A stretch of 64,000 nt of DNA, from contig NC_070602.1 in NCBI RefSeq assembly GCF_027172205.1, positions 131,940,049 through 132,004,048 on the forward strand. The letters are read 5' to 3'. Source of the stretch: Podarcis raffonei (Eukaryota; Chordata; Lepidosauria; Squamata; Lacertidae). Of the stretch, positions 54,671-64,000 are shown piece after piece (positions within the stretch are counted from its first letter, which is position 1; each line of letters begins with the position of its first letter). The notes under the pieces are model-generated. The model was not told the DNA's origin. It saw nothing but the letters and a program-made list of their open reading frames with translations, and made no database searches. The translations under genes and the position numbers were made by a program.

Positions 54671-55278
54671 CTAACAGATCCACCTAATGAATCTATCAAA
54701 GAAGCCAGGCTGGGAGAGGCTGGCATAGTCCTTCTCCCGGAAAATGGCTGCCTGGTCCCCCAGACCAATCTTCAGCAGAACATCCATGTCCACATCGCTC
54801 CCTAAGGCCACCACGGTGGGCATCACATTCTGCTTCTTCATGGAGTCAACAGCCTCAACCAGGTTTTTGCTGCCTGTAATGCCATCTGTGATGAAGACAA
54901 ATGACAGCTCGGCGTTGCGCCTGGCTGCTCTCTGCCTGTCTCTTGGGTTGATGACAATGTTGTTGACGGCATGGATGATGCCAGACCCAATGTTGGAAGA
55001 AGAGTCCAAGTATTTGATCTGATCTAAGGCATCCGAGATGATAGTGAGATTGTGTGTCAATTCAAAAGCCACCCTATGCTCGTTCTCACTTCCGTACTGC
55101 ACAAGGGCAATGCGCGCATTCATATTGTCATTGTTACTTCTGGCCAGGGTTAGACGTTGGGCCACATCTTCAACAAAACGGTAGGCCCTCTGGAAGTTCA
55201 GTTCACCAATTCTTTCAGAGCCATCCAGGAGGAAGACAATGTCCACAGGGCGCTGTGTGCACTGGGCAACAGCAAGCT
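54671..55278 (-). CDS. COL6A2: COL6A2 canonical terminal exon (C2 VWA domain)
   Basis: 608 bp. On the minus strand, CCCCCTACAG precedes [20 protein letters not shown], then [20 protein letters not shown]. The VWA core shows LLDGSER at the metal-site position and FVFITDG later, and the exon ends [12 protein letters not shown]-stop, exactly as human alpha-2(VI) does. Confidence 0.97.
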
Positions 55279-58200
55279 CTGTAGGGGGAAAAGAAAACAG
55301 ACCGTCATCCCTCTGGGGCTACTGATGAGGGCATGGCTTTCATAGACTCATAGAACTGAAGAGTTGGAAGGGACCCCAAGGGTCACCCAAGCCCTGCAAT
55401 GTAGGGGGTGCAGCTGTTTTTCTAGACTGTAAGGTCTGAAAACCTGTTGACCTATCAGGCTGAGGGAATGTTTCCTCTGCTATAGCCCAAGAAACAGACG
55501 AGAGCCTGGGGTTGAAACCCATATTCAGCCATAAAGCCCATTGGGGGTTGTTAAGCAAATGACTCAACCTAAAAGGTAAAGGGTAAAGGGACCCCTGACC
55601 ATTAGGTCCAGTCATGGCCGACTCTGGGGTTGCGGCGCTCATCTCGCTTTATTGGCCGAGGGAGCCGGCGTACAGCTTCCGGGTCATGTGGCCACCATGA
55701 CTAAGCCGCTTCTGGCGAACCAGAGCAGCACATGGAAACACCGTTTACCTTCCCTCCGGAGTGGTACCTATTTATCTACTTGCACTTTGACGTGCTTTCA
55801 AACTGCTAGGTTGGCAGGAGCTGGGACTGAGCAACGGGAGCTCACCCCGTCACGGGGATTCGAACTGCAGACCTTCTGATCGGCAAGTCCTAGGCTCTGT
55901 GGTTTAACCCACAGCGCCACCCGCATCCCACCTCAAAGGGCTGTTGTGAGGATAAAAGGGTGTGAGAGGGAGAACCATGTATGCTGCCTTGAGCTACTTG
56001 GAGAAAAGGTGGGATAGAAATGGGATGCAAAATTAAAAAATACCCAGCATACTTCAAAGGAATATTGACAGTGGCAGATCAGACAAGCAGCTAGTGCTGT
56101 GAATCAGTAAATAATCTAAATCAAATAAACCTCTTTTTCTGAACCCACATCTCTCTATTAACAAGCGAGTTCTTTCCCCACCAAAGAAAGAGTGAACAAT
56201 ACAAAACCTTTCAATGTTTCACATTCACATAACTGATTTATTTCCTCCCCTTGAATCTGGTGCAAATATTTTCTACCTGAATGTTTGTAGAAAGTAAGGT
56301 CGTCATCTGAGATTGTTAAACACTGGACATGATATTTTGAGCAAAGAAGAGTAATTTATACAATGCTCCAAACTTGAAAGAAAACCTGCCATGCATTCAG
56401 GAGGCAACTCAAAGTCAAACACAAAATGCTTAAAGCAGCTCACAAAAACTCCAGACAATAATGACTCAAGAGCCAACAATAAAGAAATCTCTTATAATAT
56501 TTGTTGCTCCCAAATTATACAATGAAGGAAAAGAGGGTTGCATACAAAGCTGAACCCCTGTCCATTTCTGCCCCAGGTGTGGCATTGCTTAGTACTTCAG
56601 ACATCTTAGTTAGTTAAAGGAAGAAAACATATGTTTCAAAAAGCAAACAGCAAACATTTCTATAACTTCATGTCAGATATTTGTGGACTACAGTTCTTCA
56701 ACATTCTGAGGAGGCTCTTCTCTTACATCTAAAAAATGATAACACCCCACCTCTGACTCCCACAATTGAGGGGTATTTCATGCAGCAATTGGAAAAGAGT
56801 ACTGATAAAATATTTTTGGTGTGAAAGGGAGGGATGGTGTATCCAGTGGCGTAGCGTGGGTTGTCAGCACCCGGGGCAAGGCAAGTAATTTGCGCCCCCT
56901 AACCCGTGGATTTGCGCCCCCTAACCCGTGGATTTGCGCCCCTAACCCTAACCCCCAGCTGTTGCGCCCGGTGCGGCCGGCCCCCCCTGCACCCCCCACG
57001 CTACGCCACTGGGTGTATCTGATGGTCTCGGTGGCCATCTGCTTCACAACCTCTGTGCCTGGGGAAGAACTTGCCCCACAGCAAGGCAAGACCTGGGCAC
57101 AGAAATCTGTGGTTTTCTACACATATTCCCCCCACCCCACCCCAGTGACTTATTCAAAATTTAACCAAGCCAACCTGGGGCAACAGCACTTTGGGCTTGT
57201 CCACACTTCCAGCTGCCCCATTCTTTCTAGCCCTGGCCCTGAGAGGCTCTTCTTTTATCTGTGGGAAAATCTGCTGTTTACTGCTGAATCAGAACAAACA
57301 TCGATGGGGGTTTCTGTGGATTGGCATTTGTCAGGTTAAGGTAAAGGGACCCCTGACCATTAGGTCCAGTCATGGCCGACTCTGGGGTTGCGGCGCTCAT
57401 CTCGCTTTATTGGCCGAGGGAGCCGGCATAGAGCTTCCGGATCATGTGGCCAGCATGACTAAGCCGCTTCTGGCGAACCAGAGCAGCGCACGGAAACGCC
57501 GTTTACCTTCCTGCAGGAGATCTACTTGCACTTTGACATGCTTTCGAACTGCTAGGTTGGCAGGAGCAGGGACCAAGCAACTGGAGCTCACCCCGTCACG
57601 GGGATTTGAACCGCCGACCTTCTGATCAGCAAGTCCTAGGCTCTGTGGTTTAACCCACAGTGCCACCCGTGTCCCGGCATTTGTCAGAGCAATCCACAAT
57701 TCAGCGGTAAAAAGCGTGGAGCGAACAGAAGAAAAGCTGGACCAAATGGAGAAGTCCTGGCAGTTTGTAAACTAACCCGACTATACCCCCCCACTTTTGA
57801 GTTATGAATACTCTACTTTAAAGGATACCTGTAGATGTTATTGCTAGCTCCTTTCTAGTTGTATAGCTTGAGCTGTTAAAAAAACCAAAATGGACCTAGC
57901 AGTTCTTGCCCTACGAAAAGAGGCTGCAAATGCGTAAAAACTCTTCAAATTAAGAGTAAAAAGCTCCAGTCTTGCCTGGTGCCTGCTATGAACTGAGAGC
58001 TTACTTACCTGTATTATTTATGTCCTATAAAGGTTCACATTCTCAGAACTTCTGAAAACTTCCTTGCCAGTGAGGGATATTGGAACAACAACTTTGTATA
58101 TGCCTAAGCGCAGATCGCCAGGAGGACCCTGGAAAGGGCCTTCCTTCCTTCCTTCCTTCCTTCCTTCCTTCCTTCCTTCCTTCCTTCCTTCCTTCCTTCC

Positions 58201-61200
58201 TTGCAATAGCCACTTTGCTCCCAGAAGCTTTATGACTGTCCCGCCACGGCCACAAATGCAGCCGCAACCCTCACCTGTTGACCATGCTCCTAAGGGATGC
58301 CCTCTGGGCTGCAGGACCAGCCCTGTTACCTGAAAGAACACGCAGTCAGCTGCCCCTGAGGACCAGCCCAGATTCTTTCATTTATTTGGTAAATTTCTAT
58401 AACACCCTTCGTCCAAGGATCACAGGGTAGATTACAGTAAATCTAGCAACACTAGGCATTACAGTGGTACCTCTGGATGCGAACGGGATCCGTTCCGGAG
58501 CCCCGTTCGCATCCTGAATAGAACGTAAGACGCGACTGCGCGGGTCGCGTTTTGCCGCTTCCGCGCATGCACATGACGTCATTTTGAGCGTCTGCGCATG
58601 CGCGAGCGGCGAAACCCAGAAGTAACGTGCTCCGTTACTTCCGGGTCGCCTCGGAGCGTAACTTGAAAATGCTCAACCTGAAGCACATTTAACCCGAGGT
58701 ATGACTGTATATAAAAAAACCCCTCTGCCTTCAGAGCTAACTTTTGAACCTGGAGCACCTCGTCTCACTCACGAGAACCTTGCCTGGTGATGTTTCTGCT
58801 TCTTTTAATGATTGGCTCTGCCCCCCCCCCCGATTACATTTTCTGTCACTTTAAATTGGATTACTGTTTTCTCAGAAGGTGTGGGGTTCACAGTCTGCCC
58901 TGTCCTTGACAAGCCCACAGCTTTTCATATAATTTATATGATCTACAACAGATCTGCTCAAAGCATAGCCGATTGCATCCTGCAAGCCATGGAGCCACAG
59001 CATGGAGCCACAGAAGCAGTTACAACCATTTTTTAAAAGAAAATGCAGTCGACGGCCATGTGGGTCTTAGGGGCAGTTCCACAGGTGTGCAAAGGTGGAG
59101 GCAATATCAGATGAGCAAATTTCATGTATTAGGACAAAATCTGGATTGGCCTGTGATCACATGTCAGACTACAGTCACAAGACGTACACAGTTCGTTTGG
59201 GTCAACCTTGTATCAACTGCGAAATTAAAATTAAAATTAAGGGGGTATGTAAAATGTGTGTGAATTCTGTCTTTATGATAAACCCCTGTTTGCCTCATGA
59301 AGTTGGAATAGTGGAAGGGGACTTGCACAAAGGTTGAACTGCATTCAGAATTCAGTTCTGCTTGGACAGGTGTATGCTATCAATAATTACTTGGGATTTA
59401 GCCAGTCATTACTGAAGTTTGCAGTGGTGGGAGTCAGGAGAAATTAGATTGCTTAAAAGAGTCCAGCAAGCAAGCAAGCAATCCCTCCCTCACTGAACCC
59501 CTTCAGACAGTCTAGTTCCACCTGCTTTCTAATGCTTGGTGAAGAAAATAACGTTTGCTAGCAAAAATACCATTGGAAGCTATATGGGATTTCACCCCCC
59601 CACTTGGTCACAACTAATAATGATAAAACACAAATACTGAATTGAATAATTGTTCAGAGTCTTTTAAAAACAGGCCACTATATTTGTAGTTTTCCCAAAT
59701 GTGTATTATAAATGCATTATTTCTTCATGCAGAGGCTGTTTTTGCTACAGTGTTGGAAATACAACAATAGCTTAAACACATTACTTCTGTGTTGGATGCC
59801 TTATCCAATTCTCTTATTGACTATCTATGGCATTTTGGGCTCAATTATGGGCCCTCGTGTATCATAGACATTCGCCCACGCAAAAGGTGACAGGACAGTC
59901 ATCTCAGAGTCTCAAGATGTAGAATCTTCATACCCACAAACCTAAATTTTCATTTTGCATTACTTTTTACAGTAATAGAACATCCTTCTTAATTTCCATC
60001 AGTAATTTTGATGACAGTAGCTCACTAAGGAGGGCAAAAGATGTGCAAAATGGAGAAACACATATATACAAAACCAAACAAATAGATCAGGAATGAAACA
60101 AAGCCCACAGAGACCAAGTTCTACCAAGGACAAACCTCAGGTTTCCCTGGCAAGGACCTCTGCTGTTTGCTCCATACCAGTTTTGACCAGTGGATACTGA
60201 GCTGGGCAACTGATCTGGCAGACTAAATTATTTCTAGGTGGGAGCACCCAAGGTTTTAGGGTGAAGACAGAGACAAGGGCTGCGGTTTGAATACACATTC
60301 CAAGCTGTGAAAACAAATGCTCTGGAACGCCGTGAATGTGTGTTCAAAACATTTCGGCCACAGTTCCAAATATCTGGCTGCACCCTGAGAATTCAAGAGG
60401 GAAAATATATGGGATCAATGTTTCCTTCCGTTACCTAGAAAAGTCCTTTCAGTAAAAAGACAGACAGCAATTTATAGACAGACAATAGGGAGAGGAACAC
60501 ATATAACTTTACAACACAGGATCAAAATTCCGGCTCATAAGTTTCTGCCATACTGATAGGCTGGCAAACAGACAATTTCCAACCACTTAGGAATGATCCA
60601 TGTTTGTAATGGTGTGAAGATGCAGTCATCTGTAAGTGTGTTGGTAAACTGAGGATTCCTAAGCTCCAAAAATCACTTCATAATTAAGGGAAGTGGGGAC
60701 TTGGAAAGGTAGGGATGCAAGTGTGTAGTTCATATTTTGCAGCTTTTAGCATGCTCAGAGGCTGCCATCATGTGGTTGGCAAGAGGGCTGTTCTTAGGCT
60801 CCCCACCCAACAAGTCCACGTTGGAATGTTTCAAGAATATGTGAGTTTATCAGCACAGTGTGATTTTTCAAGTGAGAAACTCAGGAAAGTCTGCTTTGGG
60901 GCCATCCTGCCTTGTTTGCTTTGTTCTCTACATGATAGCTCCATTTCTCCTCTGGCAAGGGCCAAATGAGCTGGTCTGGCAGCGAAGCTGCGTATAAGCC
61001 TTAAAAGCAGCTGAGACTGACTTTTTCAGAAGTTCCTATTTCTAGAAGCTTCTCTTGTTGCAATCGCCTAGCACTAATGAGAGCTCCAGCAAGATTTCTA
61101 CAGATAAAGTGACATTTCTGACTAGCTTTGTGTTTCATAGGCAGAATAAAGTCCTATTCTTTTGACAGAGGCAGAGCACAGTCTCAGCAAAGGCCTATTA

Positions 61201-63897
61201 CAGTATCTGGATCCCCCACAATCTCGCTGTGCACCATTTTAAAGGTGTCAATGAACAGGTCCATCCACTCCTGCCGCTCATGTCCAGTGGAAAACTTGGC
61301 TTTTTCGGCGGTATAGGCCAAGGTGGCCACGAGTTGGGTGTACATGCTGGGGTCCTGGATCTCCCTCGTGGAGTTCAGGAACTGGGCGATCATAGGTTTG
61401 GTGCTGGGGAAAGGTATCTTGTCTCCCTTTTCCATAGGGCGGAAAATAACTGGGTTTTCGATCCCAGGGTTCCTCCCATCTGCAAGTGAGTGTCAAAAGA
61501 ATATTTTCAGGGCTTTCTGGTATGGCATGAACCTCTGGTTTCTATTCTATTCTGGTGTTGGGTTCTTAAAAGGGTTTCGCCTGGGTGGAGTTAGGGTGGA
61601 GCCTGGTGCCTTACGGATCTAGCTTGGCATAACCTGGGGGTTACTGCCTTTCCAGACCTCAGTTACCTGACCAAAATGGTTCTCCTAGTTTTAAACTGAG
61701 GTGGTAACAACTACAGTTCTACGTTCCCTCTCATCCTCAAACAGAATTTTAGGTTCAGAAAGGATTTCTCTTCTACTGCATCATAGGAATGTCAACAGTC
61801 TATCAAGTGAAAGACCAGCACCAGTGCCAGATGCACAAGAAGCAACGGAAAAGGATCCTACTGCATCACACAAGTTCATTGACAGAGTTACAACAGGAAA
61901 ATAAGAAGGATGAAAATGCAATTCACTTTAATTAATTAAAGTCAATGTTAAAGCTAATCAAGAGTGAACCCACATTTGACAAGTGAAGAGGGTGTTATTC
62001 CTTAGCCCTCTCCTTCTTGAACCAGAACCACTCCAAAATCCGTATCAGAGCCTGGCAAACTAAAATATTAGAAAACAGTGTGGGAGCCATTCGGTCTGCG
62101 TCTGACAAGAGTCTTAAGATGGGATGTGGCAGGAGGTATAAAACTCTTGTTGGTTCTGTGCAGGTTTCAGGTTGTCATAAGGCATTTCAGGGAAAAGAAA
62201 CATACAATGGCTGGTCCATCTTCCCTGATAATACAAAAACCAGCTTTCACATAGCCTAAAACCTGCACAACATCCATCGCAGTCTCCTTTGGAGGCCTGC
62301 TGCCTTCTCCCATGTTCCATCTTCAGACCATTACCAGATATAGACTGGATGGTTTCAACACCAGCCAAGTCCTCACTCTCATTTGTTTGCCATCTGAACC
62401 AATTATTTGGAACAATATGGTTGGCCTAACAAAGGCATTCCCCTACTATGGATTTTGGAAAGATTAAATAAGTCATTATTTTTATATAGGATACTTTTTA
62501 TTGTGTATTTCTATGGATAATGGGTGGTATACAAATTTAATAAATAGAAAAAATGAAAAAAACAAAACAAAACCTCTTCTACATGCTTCAACCTCAGAGA
62601 CTCCTCAACAATTTGTCCATGAAGTTTGGTTCCAATGAATTCACGCAGCTGAGAAACTCAAAGCAAACCTGCTCTGAAGCTGATGGCCTGATCAGAAGAG
62701 GCTGCACAATCATATCACTGCGGTGAACACTACCTGTTCTATGTTCTATGAGTTTAACTTTCTTCCACACTCCTTCCTTCTTTCCTTTCCACTCAATTTA
62801 TAAAGCTACTAAGAACAAAAAAATACAACATGCATTACGGGAGAAGGTCCTTCCATCAAACCACACAGAGGAAGCATAAGCTATACCATTAAAAAGCTCT
62901 ATTTTTATCAATATACAGGCGGCAACCATTTTAGGCCTGCCCCGTTGATGCACAATTGCCAACGTCTGCAGAAAAGGACAGAATGGGGGGGGGGGTAAGG
63001 AGGGCACTTATGCACGCTCCACTGACACAAGCAGGGACAGGAACAGAAACCCCACACTAATGAAAACTGCAACCAAATCTAAACTCAAATAGTAGTAGGA
63101 CTTATACGCATTGATCAACTCCCTTTATCTCTTTTAACTTAAGCAGGCTTTTGCCCTGATCTGGTTCCTCTATTCTCTGCCAGTTATAGAAAGGGTCTTG
63201 CCTGTTCATTTGTGGGTTAGGATCAGCTTCTAACAAGCCTTGACTGCGCAGTGCTGAACATATCCCTCTGATCCAGATTTAAAGGGTTGTGCTCTTTGGA
63301 CTTCAGAAGCAAAGCTCAAAGAGCATTTGATTTTGTCCTAAACCTGCAGGCCAGCAGTGCCTACTTAGCGTCCACCACACTATGAGGTTTTATCCCGAGC
63401 TCATTACACATATGGCCTCGCGGACTAAAACTGGCCTTCCTCAGGACTCTGCAAATGTGGAGCATTTCACATTCTTCCTGTCATAAACCTGTCTACTTGT
63501 TGTCTGGCTGGAGGACTGGAGCAGAAATCCCCACAAATGGGGTGTTTCTATCCTCTGACAGACTGTTTCACAGAAGGCTCCGGAATGGCCGCAATATTGG
63601 CACACATTCTCAGGGCATAAATGGCAAAATCCCAGGATGTAAACTAGCTGCAATGCAAAAATACATTTACTTGAAGCTATAGATGATTAAGTATAATGGA
63701 ATAATGTTGAAAAGGAGACGTATTGACATTCTGGCCAACATAAGCTCTCCCTCCCCCACCTTCTGTTTCCTGGACTAGAACTTTCCATTATTTCTCCAAA
63801 TCAGGTGGTACAGTGAACAGGGAGGGGGTGGCAGGGACACAATGACAAATGCTTTTACCTGTTTGGCAGGGCAGTTCAGGGCAGACAATCTGAGGAT
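54671..63897 (-). CDS. COL6A2: COL6A2, collagen VI alpha-2 chain, 3' end with two alternative last exons
   Basis: Collagen VI alpha-2 assembles with alpha-1 and alpha-3 into microfibrils of the extracellular matrix. Three minus-strand exons are in the window: 63859-63897 ([12 protein letters not shown], the link after the first C-terminal VWA domain), 61184-61479 (alternative end) and 54671-55278 (canonical end with the last VWA domain). The 39-bp exon ends in phase 1, and both later exons begin with two bases that complete the codon (AG, or AT), so each can be the last exon of a separate transcript. The rest of the gene lies beyond base 64000. Confidence 0.94.
55576..55929 (-). mobile_element. 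Sauria-type SINE, subfamily B, antisense
   Basis: Tail GGTAAAGGGTAAAGGGACCC to head GCCACCCGCATCCC; flanking ACCTAAAAGG / ACCTCAAAGG may be the duplication. It lies in the COL6A2 intron before the canonical last exon. A short CR1 3' remnant (about 55340-55400) lies nearby. Confidence 0.85.
56844..57011. mobile_element. 168-bp hAT-type MITE
   Basis: Inverted ends CAGTGGCGTAGCGTGGG and CCCACGCTACGCCACTG with an 8-bp duplication GGTGTATC (56836-56843, 57012-57019). The interior has a 22-bp tandem repeat (TTTGCGCCCCCTAACCCGTGG units) and two CCCTAA telomere-like units. Confidence 0.88.
57335..57675 (-). mobile_element. Sauria-type SINE, subfamily B, antisense
   Basis: Flanked by the 12-bp duplication GGCATTTGTCAG (57323-57334, 57676-57687). 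COL6A2 intron. Confidence 0.9.
58139..58202. repeat. (TTCC)n microsatellite
   Basis: About 15 TTCC units in a COL6A2 intron. Confidence 0.96.
58462..58707. mobile_element. Tigger/pogo-type MITE, GC-rich family
   Basis: Ends CAGTGGTACCTCTGGATGCG and TTAACCCGAGGTATGACTG with TA on both sides (58460-58461, 58708-58709). The CpG-rich interior (GCGCATGCGCGAGCGGCG) with little CpG decay suggests a young copy. Confidence 0.82.
59000..61183. other. COL6A2 intron and possible 3' UTR of the alternative end, nothing recognised
   Basis: No repeat family, RNA gene or exon recognised. It would include the 3' UTR of the alternative COL6A2 transcript just below 61184; no clear minus-strand AATAAA was found close by. 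Confidence 0.4.
61184..61479 (-). CDS. COL6A2: COL6A2 alternative terminal exon
   Basis: 296 bp after minus-strand CTCACTTGCAG. In phase with the 39-bp exon it encodes [76 protein letters not shown] and ends PDTVIGLC-stop, 98 residues in place of the last VWA domain. It has no VWA motif and no domain that I can name; it is Met/Phe-rich and looks globular. Alternative C-termini (C2 and C2a) are known for human COL6A2; whether this exon is their counterpart is not shown here. Confidence 0.82.
62480..62575 (+). mobile_element. LINE 3' tail remnant
   Basis: ATAATGGGTGGTATACAAAT followed by TTAATAAATAGAAAAAATG, resembling old L2/CR1-group 3' ends. COL6A2 intron. Confidence 0.35.
63859..63897 (-). 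CDS. COL6A2: COL6A2 39-bp exon shared by both ends
   Basis: Minus strand: TTATTTCAG, then AT CCT CAG … CAA ACA G before GTAAAA. Encodes [12 protein letters not shown]; human has DPQIVCPDLPCQT directly before the last VWA exon. Confidence 0.92.
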
Positions 63898-64000
63898 CTG
63901 AAATAAGAATGAAGATGTTCGATTGAAACCATGCAGAACACCATTGGTCTAATAATGGTTAGGCACACAGAAGTCAGAGGTTTCTGCACCCCAGCCTCCC

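Noticed and set aside
54744-55022. Plus-strand open frame opposite the COL6A2 last exon
   Set aside because: Shadow of the minus-strand VWA coding sequence.
1-64000. CRISPR arrays, operons, ribosome binding sites, prophage
   Set aside because: None seen; this is intron-containing vertebrate DNA, and its short tandem arrays are microsatellites.

Overview
This is vertebrate nuclear DNA with intron-rich genes, almost certainly from a squamate reptile. Eleven copies of a tRNA-headed SINE (nine full-length, two truncated) share a tail motif with a Bov-B LINE fragment present in the same window, which is the Sauria SINE / Bov-B pairing typical of lizards and snakes. CR1, L2-like and L1 LINEs, hAT and Tigger-type miniature DNA transposons, a Penelope-like element and a solo LTR complete the repeat picture. 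A lacertid-type lizard is plausible but is only inferred.

Five genes are supported by exon-by-exon reading with phase-consistent GT/AG junctions. From left to right they are: the last four exons of LSS (lanosterol synthase, + strand, from before base 1 to 3487); complete SPATC1L (speriolin-like, + strand, five exons, 8511-17105, 435 residues); complete FTCD (formimidoyltransferase-cyclodeaminase, + strand, 14 exons, 19286-41458, 541 residues, including an 18-codon first exon); a small three-exon gene resembling PRR13 (+ strand, 51011-52956, 127 residues); and the 3' end of COL6A2 (collagen VI alpha-2, - strand, 63897-54671), with one shared penultimate exon and two phase-compatible terminal exons. 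The order LSS-SPATC1L-FTCD-COL6A2 matches human 21q22.3. The PRR13-like gene is the exception, since human PRR13 is on another chromosome (12q13).

The genes have unrelated jobs: sterol synthesis (LSS), germ-cell/centrosome-related (SPATC1L), histidine-folate metabolism in the liver (FTCD), an unknown low-complexity protein (PRR13-like) and extracellular matrix (COL6A2). They are neighbours by conserved synteny, not a pathway.

The most notable observations are the alternative COL6A2 C-terminal exon, the PRR13-like gene, a perfect 82-bp inverted repeat with hammerhead-ribozyme-like cores and a 15-bp target duplication, and several transposon insertions lying within 8 to 55 bp of FTCD or PRR13-like splice sites. 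Bases 3488-4519, 17184-17984, 18076-19285, 48109-49845, 53167-54670, 59000-61183 and most intron sequence hold no gene that I can recognise.
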